Assembly: GCA_902776955.1 (NCBI GenBank)
Contig: CACYSG010000009.1
Coordinates: 1-54,977 of the forward strand
From: an uncultured Bacteroidales bacterium
GTDB lineage: Bacteria > Bacteroidota > Bacteroidia > Bacteroidales > Muribaculaceae
Length of the DNA stretch: 54,977 nucleotides
Direction: 5' to 3'
Position numbers and translations under genes: made by a program. Shown here one piece after another: positions 1 through 8,723 of the stretch. Position 1 is the stretch's first letter; each line of letters starts with the position of its first letter. The notes under the pieces are model-generated. The model ran no database searches, had not been told where the DNA came from, and was given only the letters and a program-made list of their open reading frames with translations.

Positions 1-159
1 CCCGGGGAAGAAGTGTCCTACGCCTCTCCGGCGCAGCTCTGGGGCAGGACGGAGGACTACACCGCCTTGCCGTGGGTCAACAACTCCAGCGGCAACCTGA
101 AGAATTATATGTTTAGGAAGACGAAAAAAACGTTTTGTTCTCTCGCTGTGCTCGGGTAA
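1..159 (+). CDS. C-terminal end of an unidentified protein (partial)
   Basis: An open frame runs in from the left edge and stops with TAA at 157-159, giving 52 residues. The end is basic (RKTKK) and contains a motif PWVNNSSGNL. I do not recognise the family. Its position 70 bases before the B12 locus would suit an early cobalamin gene, but nothing in these residues shows that. The following gene has its own promoter, so this gene probably ends a separate unit. Confidence 0.4.
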   Translation, partial: PGEEVSYASPAQLWGRTEDYTALPWVNNSSGNLKNYMFRKTKKTFCSLAVLG

Positions 160-190
160 GATAGACTGCGCCTTGAGATAAAAAATAAAT

Positions 191-221
191 TTTGTTTTCC
201 GCTCAGTTTGCACTATCTTTG
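191..221 (+). promoter_or_regulatory. Bacteroidota-type promoter of the corrin-ring genes
   Basis: TTTG at 191-194 is followed after 19 bases by TATCTTTG at 214-221, an exact match to the -33/-7 consensus of Bacteroidota. The ATG at 230 is only 8 bases beyond the -7 box, so the transcript would have almost no leader. That leaves no room for a cobalamin riboswitch. Confidence 0.75.
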
Positions 222-229
222 CAGTTTGT

Positions 230-1630
230 ATGGGTAAAATTATAGTAGCAGGCATAGGGCCTGGCAGCGAACACGATATCACTCCGGCGGTGCAGGAAGC
301 ATTGCGCGGGGCTGATGTTATCGTTGGATATAAGTATTATTTCCAGTTTGTCGAGCGGTATGTGAGCGACGGCTGCGAGTGCATCGACACGGGCATGAAA
401 CGCGAGCGCGACCGGGCCGAGCAGGCCTTTGAACTGGCCGAGCAGGGCAAGACGGTCGTGGTTATCTCGTCGGGCGATGCGGGCATCTACGGCATGACTC
501 CGCTGGTCTATGAGATGAAGCGTGAACGCGGCTCTGATGTGGAAATTGAATCCCTGCCGGGTATTTCGGCGTTCCAGAAGGCGGCGTCGCTGCTGGGCGC
601 ACCCATCGGCCACGACATGTGCATCATCTCGCTCAGCGACCTGATGACCCCCTGGGAAATCATTGAGCGCCGCATCAAGGCTGCCGCCGTGGCCGACTTT
701 GTCACCGCCATCTATAATCCCAAGTCCCATGGCCGCTACTGGCAACTCTACCGCCTGCAGGAGCTGTTCCTGCAGCAGCGCTCGGCCGACACGCCCGTGG
801 GCTACGTCCGTCAGGCCGGCCGCGAGGAGCAGGAGGTCAAGGTGACGACACTCGGCGCGTTTGACCCCGAGGATGTGGACATGTTCACCGTCATCCTCAT
901 CGGCAATTCGCAGTCCTACGTCAGCAACGGGCATATCATCACCCCGCGCGGCTATTACCGCGAGCAACCTGACGAGGAGGCCAAGCCCGGCCAGCAGATC
1001 ATGATTGAGTCGTTCCGCACTATCGCCAGCGAACTCCACAACAAGGACATTCCTCTTGACCACAAGTGGGCACTGCTTCATGCCATCCACACGACGGCCG
1101 ACTTTGAGATGGAGCGCATACTCTATACCGACAATGGTGCTGTGGAAACCCTTTACAACAAGGTCGCAAACGGCGAGTTGAAGACCATCGTGACCGACGT
1201 GACGATGGTGACCAGCGGCATCCGTAAGGGCGCGCTGGCACGACTGGGGATGGAGGCGAAATGCTACCTGAGCGACCCCCGCGTGGCCGAGATGGCCACA
1301 GCCCAAGGCATCACCCGCACCCAGGCCGGCATCCGCCTGGCCGTTGAGGAACACCCCGATGCCCTGTTCGCCTTTGGTAACGCTCCGACGGCGCTGATGG
1401 AACTGTGCGACCTCATCCGCAAGGGGAAGGCCCGTCCCGCCGGCATCATTGCCGCTCCTGTGGGCTTTGTGCACGTACGCGAGTCCAAGCACATGGTCAA
1501 GCCCTTCAAGGACATTCCCAAAATCATCGTCGAGGGACGCAAAGGCGGCAGCAACCTGGCCGCAACCCTGTGCAACGCCATCCTCACCTTTGACGACGCC
1601 GCACAGTTGAAACCGGGAAGAGACCTTTAA
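230..1630 (+). CDS. Fused precorrin-3B C17-methyltransferase (CobJ/CbiH) and precorrin-8X methylmutase (CobH/CbiC)
   Basis: A cytoplasmic two-domain enzyme of corrin ring synthesis. Residues 1 to about 245 form the SAM-dependent C17-methyltransferase that contracts the ring; the N-terminal GIGPGS and SSGDAGIYGM motifs are typical of the tetrapyrrole methylase fold. From about residue 270 to the end lies CbiC/CobH, which moves the C11 methyl to C12; LHAIHTTAD holds the expected catalytic histidine and VTMVTSGI and GNAPTAL are family motifs. At 466 residues both domains are full length. The start ATG follows a consensus promoter. The two activities are not consecutive steps. It heads a run of four fusion genes on the same strand. 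Confidence 0.93.
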   Translation: MGKIIVAGIGPGSEHDITPAVQEALRGADVIVGYKYYFQFVERYVSDGCECIDTGMKRERDRAEQAFELAEQGKTVVVISSGDAGIYGMTPLVYEMKRERGSDVEIESLPGISAFQKAASLLGAPIGHDMCIISLSDLMTPWEIIERRIKAAAVADFVTAIYNPKSHGRYWQLYRLQELFLQQRSADTPVGYVRQAGREEQEVKVTTLGAFDPEDVDMFTVILIGNSQSYVSNGHIITPRGYYREQPDEEAKPGQQIMIESFRTIASELHNKDIPLDHKWALLHAIHTTADFEMERILYTDNGAVETLYNKVANGELKTIVTDVTMVTSGIRKGALARLGMEAKCYLSDPRVAEMATAQGITRTQAGIRLAVEEHPDALFAFGNAPTALMELCDLIRKGKARPAGIIAAPVGFVHVRESKHMVKPFKDIPKIIVEGRKGGSNLAATLCNAILTFDDAAQLKPGRDL

Positions 1631-1772
1631 TAGTTTAGAGTTTAGAGATAAAAGATAAGAGATAAAAGATAAAAGATAAAAGATAAAAGATAAAAGATAA
1701 AAGATAAAAGTTAATAGTTAATAGTTAAGAGTTAAGAGTTAAGAGTTAAGAGTTAATAGTTAAAAGATAATA
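1631..1772 (+). repeat. Intergenic heptamer repeat array before cbiET
   Basis: Low-complexity spacer. It holds TTTAGAG units, then about seven copies of AGATAAA/AAAGATA, then AGTTAAG and AGTTAAT units. All have a 7-base period and each carries TAA or TAG. No gene fits here. The same repeat families occur before several other B12 genes. Confidence 0.85.
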
Positions 1773-1813
1773 TCAATAAGAGTTGGCTTTTGCCATTTAA
1801 TAATTTAGAAGAG

Positions 1814-3016
1814 ATGAAATTTTACGTTATAGGAATCAGTGACGCGCCCAGGCCTTATTTGCCGCCAGAGGTAATCAGCATTATCTGTAAAGGGCGCATT
1901 TTTTCGGGTGGCAAGCGCCATTACGGTCTTGTTGCACCCTATTTGCCTCAAGGGGCACAGTGGATTGAAATCACCACGCCGCTAGAAGCGGTCTTTAAGC
2001 AATATCACGATGAAGTGATTGTGTTTGCCAGCGGTGACCCGTTGTTCTTCGGGTTTGCCAATACCATCAAGCGGATGATGCCCGATGCCGAGATTGTGCT
2101 ATTCCCATCGTTCAACTCATTGCAGTTGCTGGTGCATCGCCTGGTGATGCCTTACAATGATTTGCGCATCGTCTCGTTGACGGGGCGTCCCTGGCCCGAA
2201 TTTGACCGGGCACTCATCGAGCGGGCCGGCAAGATAGGCGTGCTCACCGACCACGAGCACACACCCGCCGCCATCGCCCGCCGCATGCTGGAATATGGCT
2301 ACAATAGCTATCAGATGAATGTGGGTGAGCACCTGGGCAATCCCAAAGAGGAGCGTATCTCGACCTTTACGCTCGAAGAGGCCGCCGAGCATGAATTTGA
2401 CTATCCCAACTGCCTGATTCTGGTCGGCAATGACTCTAGACCACGATACTACGGCATTCCCGAGAGCGAATTCGCCCTGCTTGACGGCCGGGAGAAGATG
2501 ATCACCAAGGCTCCGATACGCCTGATGACCATGCAAGCCCTGGAGTTGCCGCAAAAGAGCGTCCTGTGGGACATCGGTTTCTGCACGGGCAGCGTGTCCA
2601 TCGAGGCGCGCCTGCAGTTCCCGCATCTGGATGTCGAGGCCTTTGAGGTCAGGCCCGAGTGCGAGGCATTGATACAGGAGAACAGCCACCGCTTTGGCGC
2701 ACCGGGCATCAACGTCCACATCGGGGACTTCCTCGAGGCCGATATCGAAAACTTGCCGCGCCCCGATGCCGTCTTCATCGGCGGCCATAGTGGTCAACTT
2801 AAGGAAATCATGGCACGCGTGCTCACCGTCCTGGCCGATGACGGCTGTATCGTGATGAACAGCGTCACCTCGCCCATGGTGAATACCGACAGCCACCAGT
2901 TGTTTAACGAGGCGTGTGCCGAGTTGGGTCTCCAGCAAGAACCGCCCACACGCATCGTCCTGAACGACAACAACCCGATTGAAATCCTGAAATGCAAAAC
3001 AAAAACTACGAATTAA
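1814..3016 (+). CDS. cobL: Precorrin-6Y C5,15-methyltransferase, decarboxylating (CbiE-CbiT fusion, CobL)
   Basis: Methylates C5 and C15 of the corrin ring and decarboxylates the C12 acetate. Residues 1 to about 200 are the CbiE tetrapyrrole methylase domain (FYVIGIS at the start, FASGDPLFFG). The C-terminal half is CbiT, a class I methyltransferase with WDIGFCTGSVSIEA as SAM-binding motif I; the more usual form is GAGTGS. The ATG at 1814 starts exactly at the family's N-terminus; an upstream TTG at 1790 would add eight residues of unlike sequence. The last codons (KTKTTN) and the following bases repeat a gaatta pattern, so the C-terminus may be derived from spacer repeats. Confidence 0.92.
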   Translation: MKFYVIGISDAPRPYLPPEVISIICKGRIFSGGKRHYGLVAPYLPQGAQWIEITTPLEAVFKQYHDEVIVFASGDPLFFGFANTIKRMMPDAEIVLFPSFNSLQLLVHRLVMPYNDLRIVSLTGRPWPEFDRALIERAGKIGVLTDHEHTPAAIARRMLEYGYNSYQMNVGEHLGNPKEERISTFTLEEAAEHEFDYPNCLILVGNDSRPRYYGIPESEFALLDGREKMITKAPIRLMTMQALELPQKSVLWDIGFCTGSVSIEARLQFPHLDVEAFEVRPECEALIQENSHRFGAPGINVHIGDFLEADIENLPRPDAVFIGGHSGQLKEIMARVLTVLADDGCIVMNSVTSPMVNTDSHQLFNEACAELGLQQEPPTRIVLNDNNPIEILKCKTKTTN

Positions 3017-3082
3017 GCGAATTAAACGAAAATCATTGGTGTAATCAGCAAAATTTGTAGTTCTAACATAGTGACAATTGAC

Positions 3083-4858
3083 ATGCCAAAGATAGCCGTC
3101 ATCAACATCAGCGAGGAAAGTAGGCAACTGGCGCTCGACCTGGAATTCGACTTGCAGGCTCGCCCCATCAAACGGGCCGACGTGAGCAAAAATTGGGACA
3201 AGTTTGACGCTTTTATCTTTATCGGCGCGATGGGCATCTGTGTCCGCACGATTGCGCCCTTGGTCAAGGACAAACACGAGGATCCCGCCGTCGTCTGTGT
3301 GGACAGCTTGGGCGTCCACGCCGTTTCGGTACTTTCGGGCCATGTGGGCGGTGCCAACGATTTGACCCGCCGTGTGGCAGCCATACTGGGTGCCGAACCC
3401 GTGATTACGACCCTGAGCGACAACGCGGGACTGTGGGCGCTGGACACGCTGGAAGAACGCTTCGATTGGCCCATCGCTAGCGAGGACGACATGAATGCCT
3501 GCATCTTTGCTTTTGTCAACCGCAAACCCACGGCCTTGTTTATGGAGGTGCGTGACGAAGGTACCGATTATCTGGAGAAGACCCTTCCCAACCACGTCAC
3601 CATCATCAACGACCTCAGCGAAGCCGACCCCATGAAATACCGTTTGCTCATCATGGTGACGCCCTACAGCCATGACTATCCTTTCGGCTTGCTGACACTG
3701 CATTTCGTGCCTATGGTGGGCACCATAGGTTTCGGTTTGGCTCATCATCCCAAGGATTACGAATTCATCTATGACCAGATGGACGAGGCATTGGCACGTT
3801 GGGGCATCCTGCCCTGTGCCTGCCGTTACTGCACGATTGACGTGAAGGCCGACGAGCCGTTTGTCGAATTGCTGAGAGAAAGAGACTGCGAGAATGTTGA
3901 ATTTTTCACGGCCGAACAGTTGGCTGCTGTCGAGGTGCCTAACCCGAGTGACACGGTGGCCAAGCACGTGGGCACGCCCAGCGTGTGCGAGGCGGCGGCC
4001 ATCCTGGGTTCCAATCACGGCAAACTGATTGTTCCCAAAATCAAAGGCAAGAATTTTACTGTCGCTCTGGCCATCGACCATCAATACCTGCGTGACCAGC
4101 ATGGACACATCGAGATTGTGGGTGCCGGACCCGGTGACCCCGACCTGGTATCGGTTAGAGGTCGCAAGATGCTGGAACGTGCCGACCTGATTCTTTACGC
4201 AGGCTCACTTGTGCCGCGTGAGTTGACCCTGTGCGCCAAGCCCGGCGCCGTCGTTCGCAGTTCGGCAGGGATGAACCTGGAGGAGCAGTGCGCGTTGATG
4301 AAGGAGTTCTACGACAAGGGAAGATTCATCGTGCGGCTCCACACGGGCGACCCGTGCATCTTCGGGGCAATTCAGGAACAGATGGCATTCTTTGACCAGC
4401 ATGGGATGCATTACCACATCACGCCGGGCATCTCGTCATTCCTTGCCGCTGCCGCCGAGTTGCGCAGCCAGTTCACCATCCCCGAGCGCACCCAGACCAT
4501 CATCCTCACCCGCGGCGAGGGCCGCACGCCCATGCCCGAGAAGGAGCAGCTGCACCTGCTGGCCCGCAGCCAGAGCACGATGTGCATCTTCCTGAGCGCC
4601 GCCATCGTCGATGACGTGCAGCGGGAACTGCTCATGGAATACCCCGAGGATACGCCCGTCGCCGCCTGCTATCACCTCACCTGGCCCGACCAGCGCATCT
4701 ACCGCGGCGTACTCAAGGACCTGGCCAAGATTGTCCACGACAACAACCTCACCTTGACCACAATGCTCGTCGTGGGCGAAGCCATCGACAACCGCAAGGG
4801 CCTGTCAGAACTCTACAACAAACATTTCACGCATCTCTACCGACAAGGGGAGAAATAG
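3083..4858 (+). CDS. Fused cobalt-precorrin-5A hydrolase (CbiG) and precorrin-4 C11-methyltransferase (CbiF/CobM)
   Basis: Residues 1 to about 335 are CbiG, which opens the ring-A lactone with loss of acetaldehyde and marks the anaerobic route; GAMGICVRTIAP and LSGHVGGAN are clear CbiG motifs. From about residue 342, GAGPGDPDLVSV begins CbiF, the C11 methyltransferase, with YAGSLVP, RLHTGDP and TPGISSF. The two domains act in consecutive steps (C11 methylation, then lactone opening). ATG 3083 (MPKIAVI) is preferred to a GTG at 3071. Downstream lies a 135-base heptamer spacer. Confidence 0.93.
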   Translation: MPKIAVINISEESRQLALDLEFDLQARPIKRADVSKNWDKFDAFIFIGAMGICVRTIAPLVKDKHEDPAVVCVDSLGVHAVSVLSGHVGGANDLTRRVAAILGAEPVITTLSDNAGLWALDTLEERFDWPIASEDDMNACIFAFVNRKPTALFMEVRDEGTDYLEKTLPNHVTIINDLSEADPMKYRLLIMVTPYSHDYPFGLLTLHFVPMVGTIGFGLAHHPKDYEFIYDQMDEALARWGILPCACRYCTIDVKADEPFVELLRERDCENVEFFTAEQLAAVEVPNPSDTVAKHVGTPSVCEAAAILGSNHGKLIVPKIKGKNFTVALAIDHQYLRDQHGHIEIVGAGPGDPDLVSVRGRKMLERADLILYAGSLVPRELTLCAKPGAVVRSSAGMNLEEQCALMKEFYDKGRFIVRLHTGDPCIFGAIQEQMAFFDQHGMHYHITPGISSFLAAAAELRSQFTIPERTQTIILTRGEGRTPMPEKEQLHLLARSQSTMCIFLSAAIVDDVQRELLMEYPEDTPVAACYHLTWPDQRIYRGVLKDLAKIVHDNNLTLTTMLVVGEAIDNRKGLSELYNKHFTHLYRQGEK

Positions 4859-4993
4859 TTTCTAGTCCCTAGTCCCTAGTTTCTAGTTGCCATCCGGACT
4901 CTAGCTTTCAGAAGCCAAAAACTAAGGACTAGGGACTAGGGACTAGAAACTAGGGACTAGAAACTAGGGACTAGAAACTAGAAACTAAAGACT
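4859..4993 (+). repeat. Heptamer repeat spacer before cobK-cbiD, with an inverted first part
   Basis: The first 30 bases or so read CTAGTCC/CTAGTTT. After a short unique stretch (4889-4915), CTAGGGA/CTAGAAA units read in the opposite sense up to the ATG. The two parts can pair into a long hairpin. The sense-oriented part touches the start codon of cobK-cbiD. Confidence 0.85.
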
Positions 4994-6751
4994 ATGATAC
5001 TCGTTTTTGGTGGAACGACTGAGGGCCGCATTGCGGCTAAGGTGCTCGAGGAATCGGGGGCCGAATTTTTCTATTCCACCCGAAGCGATACGCAAGACAT
5101 CCAACTCGTTCATGGCCGCCACGTCACTGGCGCGATGGAAGTGCCCCAGATGGTCGCTTTTTGCCAAGAGCATGATATCCGTCTCCTGATTGATGCCGCC
5201 CATCCGTTTGCCGTTAATCTGCACCGCAATATTGTTGACCTTGCGGCCCAAACAGGCCTTCCCGTCATCCGCTATGACCGCATCTATCCGCCCCATGACG
5301 AGGGCCTCGTCTGGTGCAAGGATTATGGCGATGCCATTCGGCAATTAGAGCAGCATGGCATCAGCAGATTATTGGCGCTCACCGGGGTCAATACCATTGC
5401 TCGACTGCGTGACTACTGGCAAGAGCATGAGTGCTGGTTCCGCATCCTGAAACGAGAGGAGTCGCTGACAGGGGCACAGAAGGCCGGCTTTCCTGCCGAC
5501 CGCCTCGTTTACTACGAGAAGGATGATACCGCTGCCCTGATTGAAAAGTTACATCCCCAAGCCATTGTCACCAAGGAGAGCGGAGTGAGCGGCGGTTTTG
5601 ATGAAAAAGTTGAGGCGGCCCGGCAAGCGGGTGTCAAGGTCTTTGTCGTCAAGCGGCCCGACTATCCCGTCTCCCCCGGGGGCAGCGTTGAGCACGTCAA
5701 CGGCCCTCACGGCCTGCGCCGCATGGTAGAGCGACTTTTGCCCGAGTTTTATCCCCTGCACAGCGGGTTGACGACAGGCACCTGTGCAACGGCTGCCGCC
5801 ATCGCCGCCACGCGACGGCTGTTGTCGGGAGAGACGCCAGCCTCGGTGCCCGTCATCTTGCCCGATGGCGAGACGATAGATGTTGAGGTGACCTATGGTG
5901 ACGGCTATGCTGCCGTATTCAAGCAAGCTGGCGATGACCCCGATGTGACCAACGGTATTGAGATACGCGCTCATGTTGAGCCTAGCGACCGTTTTGAGAT
6001 TTGCGGGGGCGAAGGCGTTGGCCGATTTACCGTGCCAGGGTTTGATTTTCCGCCGGGCGAACCCGCCATCAACAAGGCGCCGCGTCAGATGCTGCGCGAC
6101 AACATCAAGGAAAATGTGCGCATCACCATTTCGGTTCCCGAGGGCGCAGAAATTGCCCGTCGCACGTTCAACCCGCGCCTGGGCATCGAGGGCGGCATCA
6201 GCATCATCGGGGTTTCGGGCATAGTAAAACCCTTCAGCGAGGAGGCCTTTATCAGCAGCATCCGCAAGTGCATGCAGGTCGCCAAGGCATCGGGCAGCTA
6301 CCGCGTGGTCATCAACAGCGGCGGCAAGAGTGAGCGCTTTGTAAAAGCGCAATACCCCGACCTGCCGCAGCAGGCGTTTGTGGAATACGGGAATTACATC
6401 GGCGAGACCTTGGCCATCGCCCATGAACTCGGCATCAAGAACGTCACGATGGGCGTGATGCTGGGCAAAGCGGTCAAACTCGCGGCCGGCAACCTCGACA
6501 CCCACAGCCGCCTCACCACGATGGACAAAGATTTCGTGATGACGATGCTCCACGAGGCGGGCATTGACATCGACATCAGCGACCTTACCCTCGCCCGCGA
6601 ACTGTGGGAGAGAATACCTCAAGAAAAGCTCCAGGATTTCGCCGCCGTCGTCATCAACCATTGCGCCCGCTACTGCGCGCCCCTACTCCCCAACGGCCAC
6701 CTCACCCTCCTCCTCATCACCGACACCGGCACCATTTTCAAACAAAAATAA
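4994..6751 (+). CDS. Fused precorrin-6A reductase (CobK/CbiJ) and cobalt-precorrin-5B C1-methyltransferase (CbiD)
   Basis: Residues 1 to about 245 are CobK/CbiJ, the NAD(P)H-dependent reductase, with the Rossmann start ILVFGGTTEGR and the family motif DAAHPFA. From about residue 254, SGLTTGTCATAAA opens CbiD, the C1 methyltransferase of the anaerobic pathway, followed by GVSGIVKPFSE and VTMGVMLGKAVKLAAG. The 585 residues fit two complete domains. The last codons (TGTIFKQK) are duplicated about 2 kb downstream as TGTIFKQQ plus stop, see the direct repeats. CbiD acts before CobK, so the fusion order reverses the step order. Confidence 0.93.
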   Translation: MILVFGGTTEGRIAAKVLEESGAEFFYSTRSDTQDIQLVHGRHVTGAMEVPQMVAFCQEHDIRLLIDAAHPFAVNLHRNIVDLAAQTGLPVIRYDRIYPPHDEGLVWCKDYGDAIRQLEQHGISRLLALTGVNTIARLRDYWQEHECWFRILKREESLTGAQKAGFPADRLVYYEKDDTAALIEKLHPQAIVTKESGVSGGFDEKVEAARQAGVKVFVVKRPDYPVSPGGSVEHVNGPHGLRRMVERLLPEFYPLHSGLTTGTCATAAAIAATRRLLSGETPASVPVILPDGETIDVEVTYGDGYAAVFKQAGDDPDVTNGIEIRAHVEPSDRFEICGGEGVGRFTVPGFDFPPGEPAINKAPRQMLRDNIKENVRITISVPEGAEIARRTFNPRLGIEGGISIIGVSGIVKPFSEEAFISSIRKCMQVAKASGSYRVVINSGGKSERFVKAQYPDLPQQAFVEYGNYIGETLAIAHELGIKNVTMGVMLGKAVKLAAGNLDTHSRLTTMDKDFVMTMLHEAGIDIDISDLTLARELWERIPQEKLQDFAAVVINHCARYCAPLLPNGHLTLLLITDTGTIFKQK

Positions 6752-6936
6752 CAACACCAATCAAACAACCGCGCTCCTTAATCAAACAACTTGAACAACG
6801 ATAAACAACCAAGACAACTTTATTTTTTTATTATGTTGTTGAGGTTGTGTTGAGAAAATCCTGATGTGGTATCAGGGGGACGGATCTTCAGTCCGAAAAA
6901 TGTGGACATTTTTCATCCAGAAGAGCCGTCCCCTTT
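6723..6936. repeat. Direct repeat copy 1, left flank of the repeat-protein gene
   Basis: This copy spans the last 29 bases of CbiD coding sequence, a CAAC-rich/GTTG-rich inverted repeat (about 6769-6858) and a GGACGG...CCGTCC hairpin (about 6877-6933). Nearly the same sequence recurs at 8724-8960. Differences are a few substitutions, one tandem duplication of a 21-base unit in copy 2, and a changed hairpin loop. Confidence 0.9.
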
Positions 6937-6992
6937 TCGCGCGCTTGCCTAAAAAGACTTTCTATCCAGTGAGAGCACGGGTGCCATCAGCT

Positions 6993-7120
6993 GGGACGGT
7001 TCTAATGATGCGGTAAGCGAAGCGGCGCTATCAGTTAGAACCGTCCCAATGATGCACCGCCCTCCATAACCAGAAAATCTCACATGTGTAATTACCATCA
7101 CTTCTCTGCTTTAATGGCGG
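6993..7120. repeat. Dispersed hairpin element, copy A
   Basis: A 13-bp perfect stem (GGGACGGTTCTAA pairing with TTAGAACCGTCCC, outer ends 6993 and 7047) is followed by about 73 bases of conserved tail. Almost the same 128-base sequence occurs at 34969-35107. It has no coding capacity and looks like a small non-autonomous or REP-like element. Confidence 0.85.
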
Positions 7121-7143
7121 CTTCGCGTGACAGAAATGACAAC

Positions 7144-7173
7144 GGGTGTCACCACGCTGTTGTGGCGGCACCC
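7144..7173 (-). terminator. Possible hairpin terminator downstream of the repeat-protein gene
   Basis: Arms at 7144-7155 and 7162-7173 (GGGTGTCACCAC and GTGGCGGCACCC) pair with two imperfect positions. It lies 55 bases beyond the stop of the minus-strand gene. There is no clear T run, so the call is weak. Confidence 0.35.
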
Positions 7174-7228
7174 GGTAATATCAGAATATCTTATCCTTGC
7201 GCAGTTTCAGCCCATTAGAATAGGGGCA

Positions 7229-8485
7229 TCACCAGGGACGAATAGTGTCGATTGGGGGGTCTAACAGACCGCCAGGACGGCCACCCTGGATTTCGATGCC
7301 GCTGACATCGGTCAGCTTTGAGATGCTTCCGACGCCGGAATGTTCAGTGATAGTGCCGAAACGGCCTTTACCTTTGCCATCATTGTCTCCATCGCCTTCG
7401 TCATCACCACCGTTAGGCTTCATACTCCACGGGCGAATGGTGTCGATTGGGGGTTCTAACAGACCGCCGGGACGGCCACCCTGGATCTCGATGCCGCTGA
7501 CATCGGTCAGCCTTGAGATGCTTCCGACGCCGGAATGTTCAGTGATAGTGCCGAAACGGCCTTTACCGTTGCCATCATTGTCGCCATCGCCTTCGTCATC
7601 ACCACCATTAGGCTTTATACTCCAGGGACGAATGATATCGATTGGGGGTTCTACCAGACCGCCAGGACGGCCACCCTGAATCTCGATGCCGCTGACATCG
7701 GTCAGCTTTGAGATGCTTCCGACGCCAGAATGTTCAGTGATAGTGCCAAAGCGACCTTTACCGTTGCCATCGTTGTCTCCATCGCCTTCGTCTCCACCGC
7801 CATCAGGCTTTATACTCCAGGGACGAATGATATCGATTGGGGGCTCTAACAGACCGCCGGGACGGCCACCCTGAATCTCGATGCCGCTGACATCGGTCAG
7901 CTTTGAGATGCTTCCGACGCCGGATTGTTCAGTGATAGTACCAAAGCGGCCTTTACCGTTGCCATCGTCGCCATCGCCTTCGTCACCACCGGCATCAGGC
8001 TTTATGCTCCACGGACGAATGATGGGTTCTGTCCAATCGCCAGGACGGCCACCCTGGATCTTGATGCCGCTGACATCGGTCAGCCTTGAGATGCTTCCGA
8101 CGCCGGATTGTTCAATGATAGTACCAAAGCGGCCTTTACCGTTGCCATCATTGTCTCCATCACCTTCATCATCACCACCGTTAGGCTTGACGGGCGCCGA
8201 AAGAGTCGGCACATTCCAGCCGCCAGCGCAAGTAGCAACGCTAAAGCCATAAGTCATATCGTCGATGGTAACATCATCCAGCCCCATCAAGAGGTCATAT
8301 TCCTCGGCATCAAGGCCGAAGCCGTCAATACCATAGTAACCCATCAGCAATTCTGCCTGAGTCACGCAGTCGGTACGCGAGGAGTTCACCTTGCGTCCCT
8401 TGCCGTTGTCAGCACCAGGTGCCGCCATCATGCCAAGGACGGCTAAAGAGCTGACAATCGTCATAAAAAATCTGTTCGTCTTCAT
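7229..8485 (-). CDS. Secreted protein of five 65-residue repeats with acidic Asp/Gly loops
   Basis: The 418-residue product starts with a signal peptide (MKTNRFFMTIVSSLAVLGMM). A unique region of about 70 residues follows (two Cys, many acidic residues), then five repeats. Each repeat is FGTITEHSGVGSISKLTDVS, then GIEIQGGRPGG, EPPID, RPWSIKP, and an acidic DGDNDGNGKGR loop. The DNA period is 195 bases; the repeat nearest the N-terminus is 12 bases shorter. The protein stops right after IRPW, in the middle of a unit. DxDxDG-like runs suggest calcium binding, as inference only. I do not recognise the family. The gene is flanked by long direct repeats and interrupts the B12 locus, which points to recent insertion. 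Confidence 0.8.
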   Translation of the reverse strand: MKTNRFFMTIVSSLAVLGMMAAPGADNGKGRKVNSSRTDCVTQAELLMGYYGIDGFGLDAEEYDLLMGLDDVTIDDMTYGFSVATCAGGWNVPTLSAPVKPNGGDDEGDGDNDGNGKGRFGTIIEQSGVGSISRLTDVSGIKIQGGRPGDWTEPIIRPWSIKPDAGGDEGDGDDGNGKGRFGTITEQSGVGSISKLTDVSGIEIQGGRPGGLLEPPIDIIRPWSIKPDGGGDEGDGDNDGNGKGRFGTITEHSGVGSISKLTDVSGIEIQGGRPGGLVEPPIDIIRPWSIKPNGGDDEGDGDNDGNGKGRFGTITEHSGVGSISRLTDVSGIEIQGGRPGGLLEPPIDTIRPWSMKPNGGDDEGDGDNDGKGKGRFGTITEHSGVGSISKLTDVSGIEIQGGRPGGLLDPPIDTIRPW

Positions 8486-8597
8486 AATTAGTTTAGATTT
8501 TAATAAACAATGATACTTTTGTGATGATTTAACCCTAGCTTAGATGTGAATAATTGCCATAGGGGCAACACGTCAAGATATTCGCTCATCACACTCA

Positions 8598-8605
8598 CAA
8601 AGGTA
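8598..8605 (-). promoter_or_regulatory. Probable -7 element of the repeat-protein gene
   Basis: On the minus strand this reads TACCTTTG, a match to TAnnTTTG, 113 bases before the start codon. A good TTTG at -33 spacing is not present. Confidence 0.45.
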
Positions 8606-8723
8606 ACGGCCCTGAAACAAACAAAAAAGTGAATATCGCTTTTTTTACAGGAAATGAGAGAAAAAAGTTGAAAACTGTATAATCTTTTTACAGTTTTACC
8701 CTGACGGCCATCTATTCATCCCT

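Noticed and set aside
203-1492. Long open frame of 429 codons on the minus strand, antisense to cobJ-cobH
   Set aside because: It is antisense to a well-conserved fusion enzyme, has no family motifs and arises from the high GC content.
2117-4108. 663-codon minus-strand open frame across cobL and cbiGF
   Set aside because: Antisense to two conserved enzymes; the residues are a His/Gln-rich, low-complexity reading with no recognised domain.
7229-8206. CRISPR or satellite DNA from the 195-base tandem repeats
   Set aside because: The repeats keep one open frame with a signal peptide and conserved codons, so they are protein repeats.
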